A DNA stretch of 5,106 nucleotides from Nitrososphaerota archaeon. Lineage in GTDB: Archaea > Thermoproteota > Nitrososphaeria > Nitrososphaerales > UBA183. The position numbers and the translations under genes were made by a program. The notes beneath the pieces were generated by a model. That model made no database searches and was not told where the DNA came from. It worked only from the letters and a program-made list of their open reading frames with translations. Each line of letters begins with the position of its first letter. The first letter of the stretch is position 1. Where the stretch lies: contig JAPCJM010000019.1 in the NCBI GenBank assembly GCA_027886945.1, forward strand, positions 1-5,106, read 5' to 3'. Positions 1-5,106 of the stretch are shown piece by piece.

Positions 1-1
1 A

Positions 2-2113
2 GACCTGGCAGCGCGCCTCTCGAGGATGAACGAGCTGATCGAGAGCCACACTTCCACTCTGATTTTCGTGAACAGCAGGACTTTAGCCGAGATGCTCGGG
101 GAAAAGTTGGCGAGGCTGAGGAAGGATGTTGGGGTCCACCACGGGTCACTCCCCAGGGAGGAGAGGGAGAGGGTAGAACAGGCGTTCAAGGACGGGGAGC
201 TGAAGGCGATGGTCTGCACGAGCACCCTGGAGCTTGGCATCGATATCGGGTCTGTGGACCTTGTAGTTCAGTACATGTCGCCAAGACAGGTGACAAGTTT
301 GGTGCAGAGGGTAGGGAGGAGCGGGCACAAGCTGGGAAAGGTTTCGAAGGGGGTGCTGATGACTGTCTCGGCCGACGACATTCTGGAATCTTCGGCCAGC
401 ATACTCTCGGCGTCGACGGGGAGGATCGAGCCCACAAGGCCCTACTTCAATTCGCTCGATGTCCTTGCCCACCAGGTGGCCGGCTATCTGATGGACTTCG
501 AGACAATCGATTCGGATAAGCTGCTTGTTGAGGTGAGAAAGGCCGCACCCTTCATGGAACTACCGGAGGATGCTCTGCTCCGAACTGTCAACTACCTATC
601 GGAACTCAGGAAGATCCGTTTCGACGGAAAGACCTTGTCAAGGACGAGGCTCACCAGGGACTACTATTACGAGAACCTGTCGATGATCCCCGACGAGACC
701 AGGTACCTGGTGGTGGACGTGTCGACCAACCAAACGGTCGGGATTCTTGGTGAAGAGTTCGTGCTACTGAGAACAAAAGTCGGGGTCCATTTCATTTGCA
801 AGGGGAAGGTGTGGCAGGTCGAGCAGATTGCCCAGGACAGGAAAATCTACGTCACTCCGGTGGAGGACCCGCTGGCTGCGGTTCCCGGCTGGGACGGGGA
901 GATGCTGCCGATACCCTACGACCTGGCGATGGAGACCGGGCGATTGCGGAGAGAGATTTCTGAAGCCCTTGACGGTGGAAACCAGGCAGTCGAAACAATC
1001 GCCAGGAGGATTCCTGCCGATGCGGCAGCACGAGCTCTCGTGATAGACGAAATCGCCGAGCACAAGAAGATGGGAGCTCCGGTTCCCTCGGACAAGCTCG
1101 TCCTATTCGAGGGATTTGGGAAGTACCTCATAGTACATCTATGCTTCGGCGAGTCCGTGAACAGGGCCTTCGCCTACGTCTTCGAAGAAATCCTATCGAG
1201 GAGGGGACTCGTCAGGGTCTGGTGGCTCGACGGATACAGACTGCTCATGGAGCTCACCGCAGACACAGAAGAGCTAGACCTGAAGGCAATGGCGAAGGAG
1301 CTGATGGGTTTGACTCCCGAAGAACTTGAAAGGACCTATGCCGTGGCCGCACAGCGGAACTTCCCGTTCCCTGCCCGGGTCAAGTACGTAGCCGAGAGGT
1401 TCGGCGCTTTGAAGCGTGGGAAGCTTATCGCTCATCCGAACCTATGTTCACTTCCTACGAGATTCGAGAAGACACCCATCTTTGAAGAAGCGCTTCAGGA
1501 GACGGGGAGGGACCTGATTGACATGCGGAGAGGGAAGGAGGTCCTGGTCGCTGTGGCCAACGGAGGGATTTCAGTGGAGACCTTCCAGGCCGGGGACAGG
1601 CCTACGCCCATAGCCTACAACCTGCTCTACAGATACCTCGAAGTCCCAGAGGCCGTCGCCCCTGACTCGCTCGGCAAGTCGTCCTACCAAAGGATGAAGG
1701 CGAGCATCTTCGGGACCGAGATCAGCCTCCTGTGCGCGAAGTGCGGGGCAGACCAGGGCGTGTCGACGGTCGGAGACCTGCCAGAAGAACCAAAGTGCAT
1801 GGCTTGTCATTCTGGACTTCTCGTGCCATGTTTTTGGGGAACAGCGAAGCTCTTAGACTTGATGAAGAAACGGGAGGAGAAGGCACAGCTCAACGACGAG
1901 GAACGGGGGGAACTCTCGAGGGCCAGAAGGTCCGCCGACCTGGTGCTCTCTTATGGGAAAAAGGCCGTTGTGGCCCAGACTGTCTATGGAATCGGCCCAC
2001 AGACAGCTTCGAGGATATTGGCTGAGTTGCGCGACGACGAAGAGGCATTTTACAGGGACCTCTTGGAGGCCAAGATCCGCTTCGTCACAACCCGGCAGTT
2101 CTGGGGCAGCTGA
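2..2113 (+). CDS. lhr: Lhr-type superfamily 2 ATP-dependent helicase, C-terminal three-quarters (5' truncated by window edge)
   Basis: Lhr-family SF2 helicases translocate on and unwind nucleic acid and are linked to repair and RNA processing in the cytoplasm. The frame is open to the left edge and the residues before the ATG at 26 (DLAARLSR) continue the family pattern, so this ATG is internal and roughly the first 220-250 residues (RecA1, with Walker A and DExH) lie outside the window. Numbering from that ATG: motif IV TLIFVNSR at 11-18, motif V around LGIDIGSVDLVVQ at 70-82, and motif VI QRVGRSGH at 94-101. After RecA2 come a winged-helix-like segment (about 145-215) and the Lhr-specific core (about 215-560; for example FGESVNRAFAYVFEE and WWLDGYRLLMEL). 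A four-cysteine site follows, C570-x2-C573-x17-C591-x2-C594, probably binding zinc. The basic C-terminal tail contains GIGPQTASRIL, resembling a helix-hairpin-helix. The stop is intact. It appears to head the operon with the next two genes. Whether it is subclass aLhr1 or aLhr2 cannot be decided without alignment. Confidence 0.93.
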   Translation, partial: DLAARLSRMNELIESHTSTLIFVNSRTLAEMLGEKLARLRKDVGVHHGSLPREERERVEQAFKDGELKAMVCTSTLELGIDIGSVDLVVQYMSPRQVTSLVQRVGRSGHKLGKVSKGVLMTVSADDILESSASILSASTGRIEPTRPYFNSLDVLAHQVAGYLMDFETIDSDKLLVEVRKAAPFMELPEDALLRTVNYLSELRKIRFDGKTLSRTRLTRDYYYENLSMIPDETRYLVVDVSTNQTVGILGEEFVLLRTKVGVHFICKGKVWQVEQIAQDRKIYVTPVEDPLAAVPGWDGEMLPIPYDLAMETGRLRREISEALDGGNQAVETIARRIPADAAARALVIDEIAEHKKMGAPVPSDKLVLFEGFGKYLIVHLCFGESVNRAFAYVFEEILSRRGLVRVWWLDGYRLLMELTADTEELDLKAMAKELMGLTPEELERTYAVAAQRNFPFPARVKYVAERFGALKRGKLIAHPNLCSLPTRFEKTPIFEEALQETGRDLIDMRRGKEVLVAVANGGISVETFQAGDRPTPIAYNLLYRYLEVPEAVAPDSLGKSSYQRMKASIFGTEISLLCAKCGADQGVSTVGDLPEEPKCMACHSGLLVPCFWGTAKLLDLMKKREEKAQLNDEERGELSRARRSADLVLSYGKKAVVAQTVYGIGPQTASRILAELRDDEEAFYRDLLEAKIRFVTTRQFWGS

Positions 2114-2148
2114 AAGCCAATAAACAGGAGACCTCGGGGCGAATCAGC

Positions 2149-2832
2149 TTGGTACTAGCAGGGAAAGTCTTCCTCGTAAGGGAGAACTACGACATGGACA
2201 CGCTTGCCGAGAAATTGAAGGCGTTCAGGGTCGAGACCGAAACCAGCGTGGAGGCGAAGGAGTTCAAGTTGGTCTCGGAGATCACTGACCTGAGGACGGG
2301 CAAGGGCCTGCTGGAAGGTAAGTTCTCCTTCGACACCGTCTTCGTAGTACCGCATCGTGGGGAACCGGTCCCGGTGCCCAGGACGTACGAAGCCCCATTC
2401 TCCTTCAACATGCACAATGAGAGGATGTTCCTTACGGTCTATGACAAGAAGTCCAGGGCAAACAATGTGGCCAACGAGATGAGCAAGGCGGTATTCATGA
2501 GCCTGGGCCAGGTGGTGGAGGCGCGCATCGAACCAGAGACGCTCAGGAAGTTCCACGAAGCGAACTTTGGGGACACGAAGGTAATCTTCTATTCCGACGT
2601 GGACCTGCCGAACATCAACAAGCTGTCCCTCTACGGGGCTGAACTGGGAAACACCAGCTTGTACAGCGACTACCTGACACATGGGAAGCTATGGTACATT
2701 GTCTTTACGAGCAAAGCCTACGGCTACGTTTTCGGGCTTACCAGAAATTGCATACTGACTGCATTCAGCAAGATGGAGCTATCGGAGTTCAAGAACTTCA
2801 TGGGCAGCCAAGTATTCCCGCTGATTGCGTAG
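2149..2832 (+). CDS. Unrecognised 227-aa soluble protein between helicase and phosphoesterase genes
   Basis: I do not recognise this family. It starts 35 bp after the helicase stop and overlaps the phosphoesterase start by 8 bp, so it is probably co-transcribed and translationally coupled. There is no signal peptide, hydrophobic membrane segment, cysteine pair or nucleotide-binding motif. Predicted by eye: an N-terminal strand-helix unit (1-35), a beta-rich part (40-98, including VVPHRGEPVPVPR), a helix with charged ends (about 99-120), a second helix (EPETLRKFHEAN), and a C-terminal domain (about 144-227) with SDVDLPNINKLSLYG, HGKLWYIVFTSKAYGYVFG, LTRN and a last amphipathic helix. The aromatic- and glycine-rich C-terminal part looks most constrained. 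Two starts are possible. TTG at 2149 gives 227 aa but lacks a good Shine-Dalgarno sequence. ATG at 2194 (M16) gives 212 aa and has GGAG nine bases upstream. I keep the longer form because residues 5-14 (GKVFLVRENY) look like a coding beta strand. A nucleic-acid-related role is inferred from neighbours only. Confidence 0.85.
   Translation: MVLAGKVFLVRENYDMDTLAEKLKAFRVETETSVEAKEFKLVSEITDLRTGKGLLEGKFSFDTVFVVPHRGEPVPVPRTYEAPFSFNMHNERMFLTVYDKKSRANNVANEMSKAVFMSLGQVVEARIEPETLRKFHEANFGDTKVIFYSDVDLPNINKLSLYGAELGNTSLYSDYLTHGKLWYIVFTSKAYGYVFGLTRNCILTAFSKMELSEFKNFMGSQVFPLIA
2181..2184 (+). promoter_or_regulatory. Shine-Dalgarno-like GGAG favouring the internal ATG at 2194
   Basis: GGAG within AAGGGAGAA is followed by a nine-base spacer and then ATG at 2194, in frame with the unknown gene. 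This is the best ribosome-binding candidate for that gene and argues for a start 15 codons downstream of the TTG at 2149. It could also be chance, since GGAG occurs often in AGG/GAG-rich coding sequence here. Confidence 0.35.
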
Positions 2833-3592
2833 CTTGTTGAAGATAGTTCCTGGCGACGCGGCACTCATCTACTCAAGTTCTGGGGAGAACACCCTGCTGA
2901 TCTCTGACCTGCACCTAGGCTTGGAGAAGGAGTTGGCGAAAAAGGGGTTCCGCCTTCCCGCATATTCGGTGAGGATGGTGGAGAGGGTGAGAAACATCGC
3001 TGAGAAGTACTCTGCGAAGAGACTCGCCGTCTTGGGGGACGTCAAGCACACGGTCGGCAAAGTAGAGGACATCGACTGGGGGGTGGTGCCCTGGTTCTTC
3101 GACACAATGCTCGACCTTTTCGAGGCAGTGGAGGTCGTACCTGGGAACCACGATGGCAGCATCAAGACTGTACTCCCGCCTCGAATCGTCCTCCATCCGT
3201 CACAGGGTGCGGTCCTGGGCAGTGGCAGAGGGAGGGTGGGGGTTGCCCACGGCCATGCCTGGCCTTCGGAGGAAGCCATATCGACACGGAACCTCGTGAT
3301 CGGCCACTCGCACTTCACATACGAGATGAGAGATGCCTTCGGCTCGAGGTCGAGAGAGAGGGTTTGGGTGACGGCGAGCTATGACGTCGCAGAGTTGATG
3401 GAGGGAGCGGGCTACAAGTCAAAAGCGAAGGGAGTTGGGAAACTTGTTGTGATGCCTCCCTTCAATAGGCTCGTCGGCGGTCAACCAATCAACAGGAGCA
3501 AGTCCTTCGAGTTCGGCCCTGTGCTCTCATCGAGGTCGGTGAGTCTCGAAGATGCAGACATCTTCCTGACTGATGGGACCCGGGTCACCTAG
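2825..3592 (+). CDS. ICC/PdeM-like metallophosphoesterase (COG1407 type)
   Basis: This is a calcineurin-like binuclear-metal phosphoesterase of about 251-255 aa, a normal length for the COG1407 group, in which bacterial PdeM is the 'ligase-associated DNA damage response' member. The exact substrate of the archaeal proteins is not known to me; nuclease or phosphodiesterase activity is an inference. All metal-site motifs are visible: D28-x-H30 (ISDLHLGLE), GD72 with H75 (LGDVKH), GN108HD110, H142-G-H144, and G160-H161-S-H163. The C-terminus has the group-typical MPPFNRLVGG and a final strand near LTDGT. There is no signal peptide, so it is cytoplasmic. The start is uncertain: TTG at 2825 overlaps the upstream gene, while TTG at 2834 or 2837 would give MLKIVPG or MKIVPG, closer to how I expect relatives to begin. 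None has a clear Shine-Dalgarno sequence, so re-initiation from the upstream stop is plausible. Its 3' end lies 4 bp from the convergent thioredoxin gene. Confidence 0.9.
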   Translation: MRSLLKIVPGDAALIYSSSGENTLLISDLHLGLEKELAKKGFRLPAYSVRMVERVRNIAEKYSAKRLAVLGDVKHTVGKVEDIDWGVVPWFFDTMLDLFEAVEVVPGNHDGSIKTVLPPRIVLHPSQGAVLGSGRGRVGVAHGHAWPSEEAISTRNLVIGHSHFTYEMRDAFGSRSRERVWVTASYDVAELMEGAGYKSKAKGVGKLVVMPPFNRLVGGQPINRSKSFEFGPVLSSRSVSLEDADIFLTDGTRVT

Positions 3593-3596
3593 AGAA

Positions 3597-3959
3597 TCAG
3601 GAAGATCCGCCGTCTATGGCGCTCTTCAGCAGTCGCTCGAGCGACGCCTCGCCTACGGCCCCGATCACCGCATCCACGGGCTGCCCATTCTTGAAAATCA
3701 TGAAGGTCGGGATTGAGAAGACCTGATATCGGGACGAGATGTTCATCTCTTCGTCGACGTTGACCTTGCCGAAGAGTATTTTGTCCGAGTACTTTGCCGC
3801 GAGCTTCTCGACTACAGGGTCCATTATTCGGCAAGGGCCACACCACACGGCCCAGAAATCCACAAACATGGGCTTCCCCGATGAACTGAGTTTGTCGAAG
3901 TTCGCTTCAGTCAGCTTGACTGAGGAATCCGCATTACCTTTTGTCCCGGGAGACTCCAT
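3597..3959 (-). CDS. trxA: Thioredoxin
   Basis: A 120-aa single-domain thioredoxin, a cytoplasmic dithiol-disulfide oxidoreductase normally reduced by thioredoxin reductase. The active site is W39-C40-G41-P42-C43 in FVDFWAVWCGPC. D34 matches the buried aspartate of E. coli Trx (Asp26), and the cis-proline is P84 in SIPTF. The usual strand NGQPVDAVIGA and a final helix complete the fold. The first ten or so residues (MESPGTKGNADSS) are a polar extension relative to E. coli Trx; no signal peptide or lipobox is present. The start is ATG at 3959, supported by GAGGGA seven bases upstream and a TATA box about 32 bp upstream. The frame stays open for another 101 codons upstream, but that part is antisense to the Nudix gene and unlike thioredoxin. 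It is transcribed divergently from the Nudix gene and converges on the phosphoesterase gene. The symbol reflects family only; other thioredoxins may exist in the genome. Confidence 0.95.
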   Translation of the reverse strand: MESPGTKGNADSSVKLTEANFDKLSSSGKPMFVDFWAVWCGPCRIMDPVVEKLAAKYSDKILFGKVNVDEEMNISSRYQVFSIPTFMIFKNGQPVDAVIGAVGEASLERLLKSAIDGGSS

Positions 3960-3966
3960 ATCAGCT

Positions 3967-3972
3967 TCCCTC
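3967..3972 (-). promoter_or_regulatory. Shine-Dalgarno sequence of thioredoxin
   Basis: On the minus strand GAGGGA lies seven bases before the ATG at 3959. It supports this start over upstream in-frame ATGs. If transcription starts about 25 bp from the TATA box (near 3967), the leader would be too short to hold the whole motif, so the true start site must be slightly upstream or the motif is only partly used. Confidence 0.55.
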
Positions 3973-3988
3973 GTCGCTTCGCGATGTG

Positions 3989-3998
3989 TATTTAAAAT
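3989..3998. promoter_or_regulatory. Single palindromic TATA box serving divergent thioredoxin and Nudix genes
   Basis: The plus strand reads TATTTAAAAT and the minus strand ATTTTAAATA, both close to the archaeal TATA consensus, around the perfect palindrome TTTAAA (3991-3996). Measured from the palindrome edges, the thioredoxin ATG is about 32 bp away on one side and the Nudix TTG at 4024 about 28 bp away on the other. With initiation normally 24-28 bp from the box centre, this predicts starts near 3967 (minus) and 4019-4022 (plus), giving a very short thioredoxin leader and a nearly leaderless Nudix mRNA. No strong purine-rich BRE is obvious on either side, so direction may not be strictly set. 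The second AT-rich patch (AATATTT, 4013-4019) is worse placed for either gene. Confidence 0.65.
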
Positions 3999-4018
3999 TG
4001 GGGGCCCGCCGCAATATT
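3994..4018. repeat. Imperfect 25-bp inverted repeat, candidate operator
   Basis: The half-sites are AAAATTGGGG on the left and CCGCAATATT on the right, separated by five bases, with 9 of 12 opposing base pairs complementary (core ATTGnGG / CCnCAAT). It abuts the TATA box and covers the interval between TATA and the predicted Nudix start site, a position where a bound protein would block the Nudix promoter. For thioredoxin it lies upstream of TATA, where activators sit. The repeat is seen directly; operator function is inferred, and it does not resemble MntR/DtxR boxes known to me. Confidence 0.4.
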
Positions 4019-4023
4019 TCGAC

Positions 4024-4572
4024 TTGGGGAACGAGATAATCGAAAGAGTCGCGAAAAACATTACCGTGCAGGAGCCGAAATCAAAAGGCCTGAGATTCGC
4101 GGCGGTCTCCATCATACTTCGAAACAGCGAGTCCCCGAGCGTGTTGCTCATCAAGCGAGCTGAACGTGTAGGCGACCCATGGTCAGGGCAGATCGCGTTT
4201 CCTGGCGGGAAGATGCAGCCGGGGGACAGGACTGCCAAGGATACCGCGGTCAGGGAGACCATGGAAGAAGTCGGCGTCGACCTTGAAAAGGCGGCGGAAT
4301 TCTTGGGCTATGCGGACACAACGACCACTCACACCGGCACGATGGACGTTGTCCCCACCGTCTTTTTCCTCAAACAAGGGGTGGAGGTAAGGCCCAATGA
4401 AGAGGTGGCCTCTTACCGCTGGGTTAACCTGGAGGACTTCTTGAACCCAAATGGGAATTCGACCTACAAGTTCAACTACGATGGGAGAAACATCGAGATG
4501 CCTTCGTACTTGGTAGGGGACTACGTCGTTTGGGGGCTGACCCATCGCATCCTCACGTCTGTCCTCAAGTAA
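4024..4572 (+). CDS. Nudix hydrolase, CoA-diphosphatase (NudL/UPF0035)-like
   Basis: A 182-aa Nudix protein expected to cleave a nucleoside-diphosphate-linked substrate with Mg/Mn; the closest pattern is the CoA pyrophosphatase group, which splits CoA into phosphopantetheine and 3',5'-ADP. Numbering from TTG 4024: the group-specific upstream block LLIKRAERVGDPWSGQIAFPGG covers 41-62, immediately before the Nudix box G62-K-M-Q-P-G-D68 ... R77-E78-T-M-E81-E82-V-G84-V. The box has Asp at the first acidic position and one extra residue before RE, as I recall for NudL relatives; the metal-binding REx2EE is intact. The rest is a normal Nudix fold ending VVWGLTHRILTSVLK. The frame is open far upstream (to ATG 3739), but that stretch is antisense to thioredoxin and not Nudix-like. 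TTG at 4024 fits the TATA spacing as a nearly leaderless start; GTG at 4066 is an alternative. No membrane segment. The actual substrate (CoA, ADP-ribose or another) is not settled by sequence. Confidence 0.88.
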   Translation: MGNEIIERVAKNITVQEPKSKGLRFAAVSIILRNSESPSVLLIKRAERVGDPWSGQIAFPGGKMQPGDRTAKDTAVRETMEEVGVDLEKAAEFLGYADTTTTHTGTMDVVPTVFFLKQGVEVRPNEEVASYRWVNLEDFLNPNGNSTYKFNYDGRNIEMPSYLVGDYVVWGLTHRILTSVLK

Positions 4573-4594
4573 CCATTGTGAGGGAGGATGCTGT

Positions 4595-5041
4595 CTATTT
4601 CCCTTCGATGAATTTCTGGATAACCCTGAGGGTCTGAGGATTCTCCCTCAGATAGTCGGCGAGCCTTTCCAGCCGTCGAAGAGTGCTGGGATGGACGTGG
4701 TGCTCAATGCCTTCGGTGTCCACGTAGGCCGTCTGGTCGTCGACGCCAAGCATGGAGATGAATTCCGAAATAACTTGGTGTCTCTTGATCACAGAACGCG
4801 CAATCTTCTCCCCCGAAGCCGTCAGACGCATCCCCCGGTATCTCTCGTGCTCGAGGTAACCATTCTTGGCAAGGTTCACAACCATGTTTGAAACCGTAGG
4901 AGGCTTGACACCGAGCCTGTCGGAAATGTCTGCGGCACTGACGTATCCCTTCTCCTCGTTCAGATTGTAGATAGCCTCGAGGTAATCCTCTCGTCGTGAG
5001 ACGTCTCGCCTCGGCTGTACCAACTTCGACATTGCCCTCAC
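4595..5041 (-). CDS. mntR: MntR-type metal-dependent transcriptional regulator (DtxR family)
   Basis: A 148-aa DtxR-family repressor: an N-terminal winged helix-turn-helix (about 15-80; ADISDRLGVKPPTVSNMVVNLAKNGYL with the wing at RYRGMRLTASG) followed by a helical metal-binding and dimerisation domain (81-148). There is no C-terminal SH3/FeoA domain, as in B. subtilis MntR. All six MntR metal ligands align with a constant offset of 11: D19 (D8), E22 (E11), H88 (H77), E110 (E99), E113 (E102) and H114 (H103). Aspartate at the D8 position, rather than the methionine of DtxR/IdeR, favours manganese sensing over iron, although archaeal relatives may differ. The start is GTG at 5041 or ATG at 5032 (145 aa); the TATA-like element near 5066 predicts initiation about 5040, so a leaderless GTG or a very short leader before the ATG both fit. 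It converges on the Nudix gene with a 22-bp gap. Its targets, such as Mn or Fe transporters, are not in the window. Confidence 0.9.
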   Translation of the reverse strand: MRAMSKLVQPRRDVSRREDYLEAIYNLNEEKGYVSAADISDRLGVKPPTVSNMVVNLAKNGYLEHERYRGMRLTASGEKIARSVIKRHQVISEFISMLGVDDQTAYVDTEGIEHHVHPSTLRRLERLADYLRENPQTLRVIQKFIEGK

Positions 5042-5061
5042 GGAGGGCTCACAGTCCCGAG

Positions 5062-5069
5062 TTCAAAAA
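5062..5069 (-). promoter_or_regulatory. TATA-like element of the MntR-type regulator gene
   Basis: The minus strand reads TTTTTGAA, the only T/A-rich block in the 65 bp upstream of the gene. Its centre is about 26 bp from 5040, which coincides with the GTG (5041) and lies just before the ATG (5032), as expected for leaderless or nearly leaderless archaeal transcription. It deviates from TTTAWA by the G, so confidence is limited. Confidence 0.45.
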
Positions 5070-5074
5070 GGTTC

Positions 5075-5106
5075 GTTGGCCCCTGGGAGAATCTTAGTTC
5101 GGCCCC
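5075..5106 (-). repeat. Two GGGGCC(G)AAC direct repeats upstream of the regulator promoter
   Basis: On the minus strand GGGGCCGAAC (5106-5097) and GGGGCCAAC (5083-5075) are offset by 23 bp, about two helical turns, and sit directly upstream of the TATA-like element. They could be a tandem binding site, for example for autoregulation. They are short, GC-rich and partly cut by the window edge, so chance is quite possible. Confidence 0.25.

Noticed and set aside
26..28. ATG as the true start of the helicase gene
   Set aside because: The frame is open to the window edge and the upstream residues continue the Lhr pattern. Starting here would lack RecA1 and all ATP-binding motifs, so the gene is cut by the window, not naturally short.
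1829..1842. T-run followed by GGGG as a possible terminator
   Set aside because: It lies inside the helicase coding frame (VPCFWG) just after the zinc site, with no stem and an intact downstream reading frame.
2155..2682. 175-codon minus-strand open frame opposite the unknown gene
   Set aside because: Its composition is that of a shadow frame, it has no recognisable motif or promoter, and the plus-strand frame fits the operon spacing.
2869..3318. 149-codon minus-strand open frame opposite the phosphoesterase
   Set aside because: The plus strand carries the full set of metallophosphoesterase motifs; the antisense frame has low-complexity Ser/Pro-rich content and no support.
3739..4023. N-terminal extension of the Nudix frame (open from ATG 3739)
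   Set aside because: It runs antisense through the thioredoxin catalytic region, has no Nudix-like sequence and lies upstream of the TATA box; the open frame reflects codon bias of the opposite strand.
3960..4262. Upstream extension of the thioredoxin frame (101 codons)
   Set aside because: It is antisense to the Nudix gene, unlike any thioredoxin, and the ATG at 3959 has both a Shine-Dalgarno sequence and a TATA box.
4573..4594. Terminator between the Nudix and regulator genes
   Set aside because: The 22 bp contain no hairpin and no oligo-T tract on either strand, so no terminator can be supported.
1..5106. tRNA/rRNA genes, CRISPR arrays, insertion sequences or phage elements
   Set aside because: No cloverleaf, regularly spaced repeats, terminal inverted repeats, transposase or integrase motifs were seen; the window is nearly filled by ordinary chromosomal genes.

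Overview
The window looks archaeal. The helicase is an archaeal-type Lhr with a C-terminal four-cysteine zinc site. It is followed by a COG1407/PdeM-like phosphoesterase. TATA-like boxes lie about 25-30 bp upstream of plausible start codons, and several starts appear to be TTG or GTG with little or no leader. Base composition is moderately GC-rich by eye, and arginine is often AGG/AGA. I cannot place the lineage below Archaea; a TACK-type archaeon is a guess only. The window is almost fully coding. The longest non-coding stretches are the 64-bp divergent promoter region (3960-4023) and the 65-bp right edge (5042-5106), so no gene-free stretch exceeds 300 bases.

Layout. Positions 1-3592 hold three tightly packed plus-strand genes: the 3' three-quarters of an lhr-type helicase (cut by the left edge), an unrecognised 227-aa protein, and a metallophosphoesterase overlapping the preceding gene by 8 bp. 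This is probably one operon. Its likely theme is nucleic-acid repair or processing, because Lhr-like helicases and COG1407 phosphoesterases also co-occur in bacterial ligase-associated DNA-damage clusters. The middle gene is the main unknown.

Positions 3597-4572 hold a thioredoxin (minus) and a CoA-diphosphatase-like Nudix hydrolase (plus). They are transcribed divergently from a 64-bp gap containing a single palindromic TATA box correctly spaced for both genes. An imperfect inverted repeat overlaps the Nudix side of this promoter. Positions 4595-5041 hold a minus-strand MntR-type DtxR-family regulator that keeps all six ligand positions of the Mn sensor; its TATA-like element lies just inside the right edge.

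Genes meet tail to tail twice, with gaps of only 4 and 22 bp. Taken together, the right half suggests redox, cofactor-turnover and metal-homeostasis functions, but no sequence evidence shows that the regulator controls its neighbours. I saw no tRNA, rRNA, CRISPR array, insertion sequence or attachment site.
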